A stretch of 64,000 nt of DNA from Cristatella mucedo (GCA_009760855.2 WPIO01000015.1:2649001-2713000), one strand, 5' to 3'; counted from the stretch's first letter, positions 10,939 through 57,732 are shown. Notes: generated by a model not told the origin, from the letters alone. A program made the numbers and translations.

Positions 10939-11600
10939 TCCAAGTCGCCTCGCGAGACGCGCCGCACAAACTGCAGCGAAGGCCTCGCCTCGCTTCCTGA
11001 GCGACTTGACCCGGCAAGCTATGCGTCGGATCGTCTTACGTTCCGACGCGCGCGCCGGAGCATGTTTTGGCAATTACGTCGTCGGGCTAGTTTTAAGGGC
11101 GGCTCCACCGCGATAATCGGCCAGCGACGGCTCAGTGCGAAAACCGACGGCGCGGCGCCGCCGAAGGGTGCGCGCTCGGCCTAAAGGAAAGAGAAAGCTG
11201 AAGGCGGAGGTTGCGCGCGATCGGTCCGAGCGACCGAGTTCTCGTCGAGCACTGCGAGCCGCAACGTGCGCGGTGGGCGGTGCGAGCGATCGGTCCGAAG
11301 CCGGCGCGACAGACACCGGCGACATCGCGACAACCACCAGCGACGGCGCGACAGCCACCAGCGACATCCGGCGGCGGCGCGGCGTCGCCAGCCCCTAGTC
11401 CGGTGGACGCTGCCGCGATCGAGCCGGATCGCGTCAGCGGCCACCGGCGGATGACTTCCGAATTGTTGCTAAGAGCTGCAGCCGACGCCGCTGCAGGCGG
11501 CCATGCGCGAACTCAGCGAGCCGTCCGGTTGAAAATGGAGCGGGCGGCGCGGAGAGCCAGAAGCAGCGCGCACGCGGCTCTCAGGTGATCGCGCGTGGCG
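10939..11600. promoter_or_regulatory. CpG-rich block upstream of the EF-hand gene
   Basis: Very CpG-dense sequence with many overlapping Arg/Ala-rich open frames on both strands, as expected from composition. It probably contains the EF-hand gene promoter and could be a divergent promoter. An imperfect 21-bp tandem repeat sits at 11306-11368. Confidence 0.4.
11306..11368. repeat. 21-bp tandem repeat, three units
   Basis: Three consecutive 21-bp units begin GCGACA and contain CACC(A/G)GCGAC; they differ at a few positions. Confidence 0.8.
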
Positions 11601-12954
11601 ATTGCAGCGGATGCGTGATAGTTGCAGCTGCGCACCCGCTGCAATTGAAATTGATTTCCATCCAGCTCCAGTCTGTACCAAAAAGTTCCGATTTTAACGC
11701 CCGAGTCGCTGACAGCGTCGTTTGGGGTGTGGCTGCAATTGTCGTGCAATAGCTCTGCGTATTGTCGCGAACACGCCAGCATTGCCAGTTTGACGCGGCA
11801 TTTCTAAGGGTATTAGTTCTTGCAGCTGTGAGCACACTCTGTGCGGCGCCGCCAGTTTCTTTGCATTGCTAGCCCTGCTTCCAGCTTTCAGTGTAATTTA
11901 CACTCAGCTTATGTTTCTAGTCATTCGGCGACAAATGTGGCATGTCAGAAAATTTGAAGTACCTAAAGAGAGATTAAATTCTTGAGGGCGCTATACCAAG
12001 TGTATTATTATCATAATCATTACAGCGAAAGGAGACTTCCGGACCGTTGCCGCCTAAAAGTCGTTCGAAGGGGGCGTGTCGCTAGGATAACTCCAACCGT
12101 ACACTGTCGGCTGGCCCGAGTGAGGTCAAAGTTCAGCCAATGGCTGAGCACACCTTACGCAGCCCCTGAGCGGCGGCGTTTTAACCCTATTCACAGACCA
12201 AAAAGTTCCGCTAAGTATTGCCACACTATGATCATCAATAGTGGAGGCATACTTACGGCTTTATCGCGCCTATGTAAGTGTAGGCGTGTAAGTCGCAGAA
12301 ATGAAAGTCACCAATGATTTGCTACCCGGTGTTGACCAATGGGAAGCGAGAATGCAAAATTTGCGCCATTAACAGTTCTAGAGAGTATTGAATCAAAATT
12401 TGATTGAAAATTAATATCGCCGTTAAGTGTGTCGACGTGTTCTGTAAACTTGGAACGTTACGGAAGTTTTCGGGAGTCGGAGTGGCTGTATTCTCGTGGG
12501 AGTTTGTAGATAACTATTGAGAATGCATGCTCATGATAATGTTCTAGAATCTGCTACATCTTTCAGGGAAAGCTCTGAATTTTTAGATTTTCATATATAA
12601 GGCGGCTGCAAATGCGTCAAGATAATTATTTAAAAATCAGAGGTGCATCGAAATTCAATTCGGCGCACGCAGGACAAGCAGGTGAAAGTCGTCGCTGTAG
12701 GGAATACTTCAGAACAAGGACAATAGCTGCAGAACGATCTGCAAAAAAACATATTTATTCCTTTTAAGAAATTGTAGAAGAAAAAATAAAATATAAGGAA
12801 ATAAATATAACATTTTCAACTTTTTATTAAAATAACACATTTAAAATTTACTTATTTTGAATGCGAATGTAATTTTAAATTTTAGCTTCGCAAATCCAGC
12901 TAAATTCCGCGATTTTTCACGGGTCTTCGCGAGTGAAAAAAGAGCGTCGTCGTA
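11601..12954. other. Intergenic, no gene seen
   Basis: No coding region supported. It contains a LINE-type tail fragment at 11961-12023 and an AT-rich stretch around 12740-12870. Confidence 0.5.
11961..12023 (+). mobile_element. LINE/SINE 3' tail fragment
   Basis: ACCTAAAGAGAGATTAAATTCTTGAGGGCGCTATACCAAGTG then an ATT-rich end: diverged copy of the LINE 3' hairpin. Confidence 0.65.
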
Positions 12955-13004
12955 AGTCTCTGAGGGCGCTTTATCAAGTGCATTATTATTATTATTATTA
13001 TTAT
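12955..13004 (+). mobile_element. LINE/SINE 3' tail fragment
   Basis: AGTCTCTGAGGGCGCTTTATCAAGTGCA followed by (TTA)n. Only the distal half of the tail hairpin is kept. Confidence 0.75.
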
Positions 13005-13607
13005 CTGAGAACGCCTAGTTAGCTGTCTCGCGTGACTAACAGGTCTTCAATGCTCGAGCGGCTTTGATGGCTAGGATTGACGGCGATCTATGAGGCCCAA
13101 CCGCATGCACAGTCTGCCGAACGTACATTATGATGAAGGGTACTATGCTGCCAGCAGACCAAACGGCAGCTGTTAGCAGCCTCGCTTGGTCACTGCTTTT
13201 GCAGCCGTTACCGGCGATTGGACGCCAATGGTGACGAACGACCAAACGCGTGAGCCGAATACTATATGTCCATATAGTGGTTAACTGCTCGACGCTGTCC
13301 ACATAAAAAGAAATCTGTACGCTGAGTACAGTCGCTTTTTTTTATCTAGACGGCCAAACTAGATAACGGACTTTGTTCCGTTGCTTTGTTTCCGTTTTCC
13401 AAGAAAACTTGGAAAAGCAGCAGACACACAAGACGAAAACCCTACCTTCTATTTGGGACACAAAATATCAAGTGTGAGGGTGAATGTACGAGACAGCTGC
13501 ATTCCCTTAGTGATTACTAAGATAACTCCTTTATCTACTTTTGCCCCATGGGAGATTTGTGGGGTTATTGTGAATTTGAATTAATACTAATACAAATAAA
13601 AAAGTAT

Positions 13608-13761
13608 AATTCGTTCGTATACCGCCCCAAGAGAACTTAACCTCTATTCAGGCACTTAAAATATGTCACGGGGCTCGAGCGCACGACCTCGGCCATCAAA
13701 TACATTCACCTAGGCCTTAGTCGAGGTGAGCGCCTTAACCACTGAGCCAAATCAGCGAGGC
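13608..13761 (-). mobile_element. tRNA-derived SINE, family A
   Basis: Reverse complement carries the tRNA-like head (GGTTAAGGCGCTCACC, then a GTCG-TGCGCTCGAGCCC B-box) and the AGAACTTAACCTCTATTCAGGC tail shared with the LINE. It lies just before a plus-strand LINE. Confidence 0.85.
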
Positions 13762-14388
13762 ACCCCCATGAGCCGTATCTTCAGGCTCATGCTGATGCAA
13801 CACTTAAGTTGTTTGACTTTTTCGAAGCCAGACCTATATCCTTATAAGGTTCAATAAGTTACTCAATAACTCTACGTTCCTCTCAGACTTTTCCCTGGAG
13901 GGCACACCAAGTATACGGTATTCTTACGTAGCAAACCCCGTACCTTTCAAAAAACCATAGTCAGACCACTACTCAAGAAAGTAGCACTAGACCAAGAGAC
14001 CTCGAGAAACTTCCGCCCAGTCTTCATACTAACGTTTCTATGAAAGATACTAGAGCGAATCGTGGCAGATCATCTGAACTCATTTATTCCAACTTCAAAC
14101 ATTGCTAGTAAGTTATGATCTGGTTTGATAGCTAATCACTCCACAGAGTCACGGTCTTTTTCGCGGTCTTTCGGCCGCTTTTGATATTATCATCAAGTCC
14201 TTCTCGAACGCCTCTCATTTCGCCTGGACATCAATGGTTCTGCACTTTAATGGTTTATGTCCTATCTTATAGGAAGACTCCAGAGTATTAATGTGAATGA
14301 AAAAAGAAAATTGGAGGAGCCACTGAAGTATGGGCTACCTCAGGGCTCCGTGCTTGGTCCCGTTCTTTTCACGGTTTATACTCTCCCT

Positions 14389-14622
14389 CTTGCTGATGTG
14401 ATTGCCAAGCACAATCTAGGCTTTCACTTCAATGTAGATGACACTCAGTTGTACATTTGCTTTGACCCATCCCAGTCTTCCAGCACATCAAATTCTCTCG
14501 TCTTCCTTGCTGATGTGATTGCCAAGCACAATCTAGGCTTTCACTTCAATGTAGATGACACTCAGTTGTACATTTGCTTTGACCCATCCCAGTCTTCCAG
14601 CACATCAAATTCTCTCGTCTTC
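14389..14622 (+). repeat. Exact 117-bp in-frame tandem duplication in LINE reverse transcriptase
   Basis: Two adjacent copies, 14389-14505 and 14506-14622, are identical by eye. The period is 39 codons, so the frame is kept and the VDDTQLY active-site block appears twice. Confidence 0.9.
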
Positions 14623-15225
14623 CTTGCTGCATGTATTGATGGCATCCGCACATGGATGGCAGCAAACTGTCCTTAATTTAATGATGACAAAACCAACTTA
14701 CTAGTAATGGGCAAACCAATTGTGATTCGGAAATTATAAAACCTAACGCTAAGAATCGGCTCTGTCAGCATATTACCTGTTGAATCTGCACGAAATCTAG
14801 GTGTGTCTTTTATTTCACCGCATCAGCTCCATAGTCAAATCTGCCTACTTTCAGCTACTTAACATTGCTAAAATTCGGGCTTTCTTAGTTAGGGATACTA
14901 CGTATAAATTGGTCCATGCATTTGTGACATCCCATCTTGACTTCTGTAACTCACTCCTCACTGGCTTACCAGCATGTGCAATCAGGCGCTTACAGCTGGT
15001 GCACAACTCTCCAGCTAGGCTTGTCTGTCGTGAGCGTCGCAGTTGCCACATCACACCTCTTCTCGCCGACCTGCACTGGCTCCCAGTCAAGCAATGCATC
15101 GACTTTAAGGTTTTGTCACTCACTTTTAGGTCCCTTCATTCTTTGGCTCCAGTCAACCTAACAGATCTACTCCCCACAAGGCTAAGGCTCGTACCATTCG
15201 CTTTTCTGAATCTAATCGTTTATCT

Positions 15226-15795
15226 GGGGTACGGACATTCCCCCCTGGACGTTTTCCCCCCAACATTTCCCACCCCCGGACATTTCCCCCTGGGTAGGAC
15301 ATTCCCCCCCCGGTCAGGGTTTAGGATTTAGGGTTTAGAGCGAGCTTCGCCTCCGCGGCTTGAATCCGCCCTCGCTCGTATCCTTCGCTTTAATTGGTGC
15401 GTATTAGGGCTTAGTGGCATCTCTGGAGATGGAGTTATACTCAGTAGACCTCACGCCCGCTGGCGGGTACGAATACGTGCCTGGCGGCGTCGAGCGGGAC
15501 CGAACTCACGCGGAACCGAACTGTATGGCTCGCCGATGCCGATACCGCCGCCTCAGCCGCCGAAGCTGCTGCCGCCGCTCGCTCCATTAGAAACCATCCT
15601 TCCAATCCATCCCTCCCTTCAATTATACTGAGCTGATTTTATTTCAATAGAGCGTGAACTTTATTTGATCATGTATTCTTAGTTATGCATTCATCAACAT
15701 AGGGGGGAAATGTCCTACGGGGGAAATGTCGGGGGAGGAATGTCCTAGCGTCCACCAGGGGGAAACGTCCGGGAGGGGGGAAATGTCCTACAACC
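15226..15795. mobile_element. Foldback-type transposon with tandem-repeat inverted ends
   Basis: The left end begins GGGGTACGGACATTCCCCC and carries several GGACATTTCCCCC-like units; the right end is their inverted counterpart, ending GGGGGAAATGTCCTACAACC. The LINE sequence on each side shows a near-perfect 9-bp duplication (CGTTTATCT at 15217-15225, CGTTTAACT at 15796-15804). The core, about 15310-15690, has a telomere-like GGGTTTAGGATTTAGGGTTTAG start and no long open frame, so it is non-autonomous. A 9-bp duplication and repeat-built ends suit foldback/Mutator-like elements (inference). Confidence 0.8.
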
Positions 15796-16187
15796 CGTTT
15801 AACTAAACCTAGTACGAACCTCAGATCTTTTGAAGACCGTGCCTTTACTTCACATGCTCTCAAAGCCTGGAACTCACTCCCGACTGACGTCACGATATAT
15901 CCTGACTTGACCACATTTAAAAAAGCTAAAAACACATCTATTTATCACAACATTTATTGGGTCCGTATAAGTCATTCTTAGTGTCCTTATGCGTGCTGAC
16001 ACTGTGCATGCTGCCACTAGCTAATTCTGCGCTGACCCTCTGTGCATGTCACCTCTAAGCATGTTATGCTTGTTGACATTGAGAATGTTATCGTTAACCA
16101 TTCGGTTTTGTTTCCTTCGCAACCAATGTAAAGTGCCTAGAAAGAGAGTAGGTTAACTGAGGGAACTATACAAATATATTATTATTC

Positions 16188-17488
16188 CGATACCGCAGCG
16201 CACTTTGGTGCCCAGATCTAAATGCACAATCGCACTCGCGTTAGACCGTGAGATTATTAGGGACACACTGAACCTGTCTCTTGCTGATATGATCTAACTT
16301 TATACGATTCAGCGTGCCGCTCTGAAATGCACGTTACAGGAAGTGCTACTAAGTTAGTAGCGAGTTTCAATTAGATGGTTGACATAAACTAAAGATCGCA
16401 ACACGCAAAATATAAATTCCCGTAGGCGAATGCCAACAGCAGCGACTTGGGTTCGCTCAGCCGACATTTTGAATTATATGCATGGTGCGGCTACGTATAT
16501 AGGTAACGATCGCAATCGCAAGATCACTAATCTGATTACAGAATAAGTCCACTTTGCCATGTGTGCATCTGCGAGGAGATCGAAGTACCTTTAACGAGCA
16601 TCAACTTGAAAAGCGTGCCGCTAGAATTACGCTCCACTAATGCCCGTTGATTGGGCTAGCTTAATTAAGTTAGGGCTTGCTAATGCTGATTACTGCAGTA
16701 CGCCGGCCGTCTCCTTGACTGGGTAAAGGTTATCGAGCCGTCAGAAGGCGGCGGAGGTTCATTCTGCTGTCTGCCTTGTCCGTCGTTGTTGACTGATAGG
16801 TAACGTGCTGCAACCTCGGACAGGTGACAACGAAGCTGAAAATTTAAATGTCACTCATGGTTTTCAAACCTGGCTTATAATAGCTATCTCAAAGTATACA
16901 AAGACAAACTCCAGATTCAACTGACAAGCATCTACTGTGCCTCGCTGTGTCGCCATGCAGCTAGGAGGAACTAAGGCCAGGCATACACGCCATTTGTTGA
17001 CTAAGCGATCGAAGCACGATATCTATCAGCGCCTACGTTTTGAAATTGAAGAACCCAAGTAGGCCAGAATTTCCCTATCACGTGATGTACTTGTTAGTCG
17101 GCCACTCCCAAGACACCGGATAGACGTCGTATGTGACAAAAAGGTGAGGCTACGTATGGGTTACAATCGAAAGGGATGAGAGGGCGATCAGTTTTTCGCT
17201 GAGGACCAAGGTCGCTTGTCTAGGTAATCATAGGTAAACCTACGCTGTGTAGCAAAACACAGCGAGCAGGAACGAATGACCCAAGTGCTCACTGTTCTTT
17301 CCTTGGGACCACACATACAGTAAAAGACCAACTATCACCTAAGCGGCTCTGCCATCTGGCGACTTATATCTTGGAAGTAACAGCCATGAAAATTTAAAGT
17401 TTGTAAGTACTGTCGACCTACATATAATCGATCAACATCAGTGTACTTTAGCTATGAAAAAGCTATTGCCGCTAGCTCCGGCCTTCAG
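16188..17488. other. Intergenic, no gene or repeat recognised
   Basis: Unremarkable composition with no long open frame or recognisable element. Confidence 0.5.
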
Positions 17489-18862
17489 AATAATGATAAC
17501 AATAATAGTAATAGTACGCTTGTATAGTGTCATCAAAGAACTTCATCTCCTAGGCATTTGACGTATGCTGTAAAGGAAGCATGATCATATGGTTTACTTG
17601 TACCATGCACAGTGTCAACACGCATAATTTGGTTAGTGGTAACCTGCACAGGTGTCAATCTGCGAATATGGTTAGTGGCAGCATGCACAGTGCCAGCAAG
17701 CAAAAGCACACAATAGAAAAGTCACAAGGACCCACCGGATGCTATGAGAAACATGTACGTTTTACCACCTTTTTAAATGTTATCAAGTCAGGAGATGTCG
17801 TGACGTCAGTCGAAAGTGAGTTCAAGGCTTTGGGAGCATACGAACTAAAGGCACGGTCGCCAAAAGATTTTAGGCTCGTTTTATTTATAGCTAAACAATT
17901 TGAGTCAGAAGAGTGAAACGTATGCTGCCTGGTCTGGTTGGGAAGTGGTTCTGATAGATAGGCTGGAGCCAGATAATGAAGACACCTAAAAGTTAGTGAC
18001 AGAATCTTGAAGTCGATGTGCTGCTTAATTCAGAGCCAGTGCAGGTTGGCGAGAAGTGGTGTGATGTGGCAATAGCGATGCTCACAATAGACACGCCCGA
18101 GCCTTCGAGTTTTGCACGAACTGTAAGAGCCTGATTGCATAGCCGGTAGACTTGCAAGCAGTGATTTACAAAAGCCGAATCTAGTTGTCACAGATTTACT
18201 GACAGACTTGGATGTGGTATCCTGCATAAATCGGCCCGAAGTTTTGCCATATTGGGTAGCTCATAGTAAGCAGACTTCTGCTGAGCTGATGTGGTCGAAT
18301 TGCGAAACGTCACTGTGGAGCAGGACTCCTAGATTTCGTAAAGATTGTACCGGCGATATGCTGGCAGAGCCGATTCCGAGCAATAAGCAGCTTTCCAATG
18401 TCTGAGTCACACTTGGTTTGCCCATAACTAGGTAGTTGGTTTTTATCGTCATTCTGCTTAAGAAAGTTTTGCTGCCTACCACAAGTGGACATCAGCAACA
18501 TCTGCAGCAAGTGAGTTAAGAGAGTTGGACGAGCTGGAAGGCTGGTAGAGATCAAAGCATTGACAGGTACAGCTGTTTGTCATATGTGCATGGCAATCAC
18601 AACAGTAAGCAGGAGAGTATAAATTGTGAAAAGAAGCAAACCAAGTACAGAGCTGCCCTGAGGTACCCAGTAACTTAGTCGTTTCTCGGATGATCTTTGC
18701 CTGCTTTCATCAGCACTCTGGAGTCTCACTCTGAGATAGGATCTAACCCATTGTAGTGTAGTACCGGTGGTGCTCAGGCGAGATGAGAGGCAGTCGAGAA
18801 GACTTGGTGATCAATAGTATCAAATACTGCTGAAAGATCAAGCAAACCAAGGAGAGAAATAC
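17489..18862 (-). mobile_element. CR1/L2-type LINE including reverse-transcriptase palm
   Basis: Reverse-complement tail at the left. Minus-strand translation near 18780-18850 shows LDLSAVFDTIDHQV, the conserved reverse-transcriptase start of the palm; further 3' come degraded downstream blocks. Frames are broken repeatedly. A family A SINE abuts its 5' side. Confidence 0.83.
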
Positions 18863-18863
18863 A

Positions 18864-19027
18864 TAATTTATTTGTGTAGCGCTCATTGAAAACTGTATCT
18901 ATTTAGGCACGGGGCAAACAAATGACAAATGACACGGGGCTTGAGCCGACCTCAGTGATTAAATACATTCACCTTGACCTAGGCCGTTAAAGGCGAGCAC
19001 CTGAACCACTAGGTCAAACCTGTGTGG
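18864..19027 (-). mobile_element. tRNA-derived SINE, family A (diverged)
   Basis: Same layout as the other copies (TTTGTGTAGCGC tail, TTAAATACATTCACCTTGACC linker, AAAGGCGAGCACCTGAACCACTAGG head) but with more changes. Confidence 0.8.
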
Positions 19028-20285
19028 CATAGCTAACCTTCATAGTACTAGGAAAGGGTTATCGGTAGTATGCAAGAAGTTATTGTTTTTAGGGATCATT
19101 TTAAAAAAATGACCACTGTTAGGTGCATTCCGCCTATCCGCCATATATTCTCAGGCTTTACTTTGCGTAAGCCACAGGGAGCCTGTCTAGCATATGAAAT
19201 TACTGTCATCAATTTGAATGTCCAAACGGCACTTTAACTAATCGGTAGAACATGGCATCCGAAGGGCAGAATCTGGAAAACGTCTAGCAGGTAGGATTAT
19301 AAGTAGGATTCCGATTGACAAGTACCAAGGAAAAAGACGACTTGAAACATTCTCATTGCATGGAAAGCAACACACGATCTTTTCTGACACGCTCGCCTCG
19401 GCAGTGCTGCTTTGAAACCTAGCGAAGGTATTCGGTCGCAATTAGATCGTGCTTATTAGAACGATTGGGGAATTATAAGTTCGACGAGTTTTGTTTACAC
19501 ACACCTGCACTAGCAATCAGGGTAATGAGCCGAGGTGCAGCGTTTGGTCAGAAGTCGACTGACTTGCGGCTATGGTTGACGTGCACAACCTTTCTTGACA
19601 GCTCCATTCCTTGCTTTTGGCTAAGCAATGCCATGCTGTAGTATACAATGTGTAATATGTACAATACAATACAATATGTAGTATACATGCTGTAGTATAC
19701 AACAGAACGCGATGTCTATCGTACATGCCTTACATCTCTGGTGGGGAAACACGATTAAATTTCGGTAGTTTTGATGGGACTCTCTGCTTTCCCGACTAGA
19801 GTCTTCCTTGCAGGTACGCAACCGGCTAGTTAAAGTGGTGTACCAGCCATTCCCGGCAAGCTCTCCATTCAACTACTGCTGCCCTTCTTTGGCACCAGCC
19901 AACCATTCAGCAACAAGGTCACGGCCCAAACAATAGACTCGATGGATCGAACGGCACACTACAGTAAGAGGGCACAGTAAAGGAACAAAGTAAGAGCGGC
20001 TGAATAAGCAAAATGTATATCTTAAAATGCATATTTTTTGCTTCGGTTATTCGTGCACATGCTTTCTTTCTGACGGACATATAAACAATGCTAGGAAAGT
20101 GGGCTTGCTGTTGGCACACAGACAATTGACTAATCCCGATTTTTTTCTTGCTTCATCACCACAGCTACCGGATTGTAGTTATATCGACATGCCGGCATTG
20201 CTGACAAATATTAATGGATGAGTGCACTGCAGCACGACTAGTTATACAAGTGTCCGTGTAACAACGATTATCGACGGGCAGAAAA
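19028..20285. other. Region 3' of SARDH
   Basis: No coding region supported. A small tandem repeat of ATGCTGTAGTATACAA-like units lies at about 19632-19702. Confidence 0.45.
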
Positions 20286-20291
20286 TTTATT
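20286..20291 (-). terminator. Candidate SARDH polyadenylation signal
   Basis: AATAAA on the minus strand, about 290 bp past the SARDH stop codon. No transcript evidence. Confidence 0.4.
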
Positions 20292-20579
20292 GGTAAAACT
20301 AGATTTACCAGGAAAGTTTGCAATAGGATCGTATCTTTGAAAGGATTTAAAAAAATTGCACTGCAAAAAGTGAATACAGAATACAAGGGCAGACTGCCGG
20401 AGGTGGGCATCGCAGGATGTACTGGGACGTACAGAGATGTGACCGGCCGAACAAGACTCAATCTTTAGACGAATATGAAAAAATGCAGCATCCACATTGT
20501 CTGCGGCATGCAGCCCTGGACAGCAGTCAAAGCACGAGGGAGCCGAAGAATGCCCTCGTAGGCTGCCACGACAGACAGG

Positions 20580-54628
<34,049 letters not shown>

Positions 54629-55000
54629 CCTGAGCGGCTCACGTCCGCCTTCTCAGGACGAGATCTACCAAGCGACCAGGCAATAATGTAAGCTTACTGG
54701 GCGAGGGAAGCTGGCAGATGCCTCGCCGCTCAGTGACAGCACAAGACAGACGCACGCGCGCCAGGCAAGCAGCAGTAAGAATGGAGGCCGTGCGGTGTAG
54801 GACAGCGCGACCTTCTCTAGCTTATACGGACGGTATCACAGCGCTAGCGACAGCAGCCTACCAACGGTCAACGGCGGCTGCGGTGGGCCACCGCAGGACA
54901 CGCTACTATCGGAGCCCCCCTTCGATCCCAGATAGGCCGAGTTTCCGGTGAGCTTAAAGGGGTGTGACTGAATGGCGGGACATAATCGATGAGCTGGCCC
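54629..55000. promoter_or_regulatory. Upstream region of SARDH
   Basis: Moderately CpG-rich sequence before the SARDH start codon; presumed to hold the promoter and 5' UTR. No core element is identified. Confidence 0.35.
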
Positions 55001-57400
55001 AATAGCGAAGTTTGGAATTGATGAGAACACAAAGTACCTATAAACTGAAGAAATCTGCTCTATATTGACTCGTACTGACCTTTCTATTAACATTCGAGTT
55101 GATCATACAAAGTATGTGGCCGCCGCACAAGCACTACAGTCGCCAGAATGGCCAACCGAACGAGGCGGGTTCCGTGACTATTTGCTTGCCAGAAGTAACC
55201 TTGGGCGTAGCCTCTGGCCTACGCCGGACAGAGGTTCCTCCTCCGCCATCCTAGGTCGGAGGTGGGGTGGAACCGATTTAGGGGAGCAAACGGGCCCGCG
55301 TATTGCGAGGTCAACCGGGTTCTAGGTTAAGTTAAGCGTTAAACTCGGTAGCCAAATTGACAGGCTTTCTTAACATCATATATAAACTGCCTAGACATAT
55401 GTTTAGCTCTTTAATGGAATCTCCACACCAAGTAATAATTAATATTACTATTTTTAATTATATTATTGGGGACCTGAGACGAACAAAGGCCAGAGTTACT
55501 CTGTGCGAATAATATTGCATGCAGTCAGAAAGTTCGAAACCTTTACGCAATTCTTTTTAAGCGCCCTGAAATAGAGCGTGCAGGAAAATCCTTAAAAATG
55601 TGAATTTAGCATCTATGCCACGAGTGTCTGTTAGCTAATAATGCTCGATAGCATTGATGCATCAAATAGTATCTTCGAGATGCTTGAAATTTCGTGTAGC
55701 TTGTGTTAAAGAAGCACTGAGTGTATTGGGCGCTTGGCCAACCTTCAAATTTTCATTCTGTCATAGACCTGGTAGTAGTGAGCCTAAATAGACTGGCTAC
55801 ATCGGAAAAAATCCCTCACAGAAATGGCTCTACGACGTGGGACTGTTTGCCTGAAAGTATTTCTAAGCGATTACTGAGTTGTGATCCAAGTCTGGCCTCA
55901 CCTAACTGGACCCTGTAGACAAGAGACTCTCATGAAATCTTTTACTGCTAAAATCTCTTAATATTGCACACATTATTCCAAAAAATTGAAAGCTCACTAT
56001 ATTTGTCCTAATCGTATTCACGTAGAAATTTTGAAGGTGTTTCAATCTTCACTAGAATCTTTGTAAGAAACCCTCAAAAGGGCATACTGGAAGACTTATC
56101 ACGTTTAAGCTATCGGAAAAGTCGCATTGAAGAATCTGCACGATTCGCACGCGAAATGCACTATGGCTCAAGTACTCGCGCCAATTAAGAATTGTTGCGC
56201 ATGGGAACGGTAATACCTGAACCCCTAAGTGCTGGATTCTATTGAATCGGCCGTAAGCCTCGGTAGCTGCATTATCAAAAGGCAACCGCTAAAATTGAAT
56301 GGATTTCCGTAAGCAAAGCTGTCCGGAAAAGGCATGGACATGTTTGGGTTCGTTTTGTCTAAGAAAACAAGAGCTTTGCGCTTTCTTTTTACACTTAAAT
56401 GTAGAAGGCCTCTTCTTATCGACCCCTGTGATAAGCTAGGTTAATAGCTAGTAATTCACGCTTACATTACGCCTGTTGTAATCATACTTAGAGTACTATT
56501 ACGACGGTTCAGCAATAATTGGTATCGCGTCAAATAAGGAAAGGGGGATAATCGGCGTATGCAGCTGCAGCACGGAGTCTCATAGTTTGAAACTAAACAG
56601 GTCTTGCTGGGCCCCACTTGGTAAGCAACGGGTATCTATAAATGGAATCTGCCCGCGACTCTTTAAGGAGGGCTTGCATATAGTTAATATAAATTTAAAG
56701 ATGGTAAGCTCGTTCGCGCTTCATTTGCTGCAAATGTAAAGTGCCTAGAAAGAGTTCTCTGAGGGTGCTATATCAAATGTATTGTTATTTTTATTGTTGT
56801 CTAAAATGGACATGTATTTAATTTCATAAAATTTTTACCGGAGTAGTGAATCAATATTGTGATGCGTGCCCACAACGTACAGACAGTAACAACAATAATA
56901 AGGTCGTGATATGTGAGTCCTTGCATAACAGTAGGCCAGGTTAACCAGCTAGCGTGGGCTTACAGATAGGTCAGCGGACGCTGAGGCCCGCATTGTGATG
57001 CAACACTAAAATTTCCCGTGATTTTTTACGGGCACGAGCTAGTAAAGCCGTGAAGACCCATGTGTCGCCAAGGTGCTCGAAATAGCTACTGAGGGTTTGG
57101 CATTCAATGAATCAATCCGAGGCTGCTGTTTAAAAAAATGATGAATGGTATACCTCATACATCGAAAATGTTAAGCCATAACTCCTTAAAATCCAGTCTG
57201 GGCGACCGATTTTAAAACGTCGGTACCGTCTCAGCTAAGCAGTTAGCGAGGCACATTTTGTGGGTACAACTGCTTACTGAGGAAGCGGTTGTTGCACGTG
57301 GGAGTATCGTCTAGACTATCTAAGCCCGAGCCGCAGAGAAGCATGGCGGAATTACGAGAAGAAAGTAATAGGCAACAATTTGGTGATGAAGTAAGGAGTA
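55001..57400. other. Intergenic, no gene seen
   Basis: No open frame with recognisable content. One LINE-type tail fragment at 56726-56800. Confidence 0.5.
56726..56800 (+). mobile_element. LINE/SINE 3' tail fragment
   Basis: CTGCAAATGTAAAGTGCCTAG, GAGTTCTCTGAGGGTGCTATA, then a TTG/ATT-rich end. Confidence 0.8.
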
Positions 57401-57512
57401 AACGATGAGGGTAGCGCATTTAAAGGCTAGAACACGAGATGTTGAAGTTTATTCGAAGAACTTGAGGAGCGGAGGTCAGCCCGTACAGCCAAGCGACCGG
57501 GTCCACCTCCCG

Positions 57513-57582
57513 CGCCGCCGCCGCCGCCGCAGCCGCCGCCGCCGCCGCCGCAGCCGCCGCCGCAGCCGCCGCCGCCGCCGCA

Positions 57583-57659
<77 letters not shown>

Positions 57660-57660
57660 A

Positions 57661-57704
<44 letters not shown>

Positions 57705-57732
57705 AGCCGCCGCCGCCGCCGCCGCCGCCGCA

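Larger units (their letters stand above)
13870..16187 (+). mobile_element. CR1/L2-type LINE with reverse transcriptase, split by a foldback insertion
   Basis: Longest LINE copy. Around 13960 translations resemble the start of the reverse transcriptase (PLLKK, KILERIVADHL). At 14330-14460 come GLPQGSVLGPVLFT and the active-site box FNVDDTQLY, then FQSDLSLDDH-type, RLDFCNSLLTGLP and LHWLPVKQ blocks. The 3' end is the CCTAGAAAGAGAG hairpin plus (ATT)n at 16187. Stops and shifts show it is dead. A 117-bp tandem duplication covers the active site, and a 570-bp element interrupts it at 15226-15795. The 5' edge is approximate. Confidence 0.87.

Noticed and set aside
9463-13004. CRISPR-like or regulatory array of GAGGGCGCT motifs
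   Set aside because: The recurring motif is the LINE/SINE 3' hairpin in dispersed copies, without regular spacers; the genome is eukaryotic.
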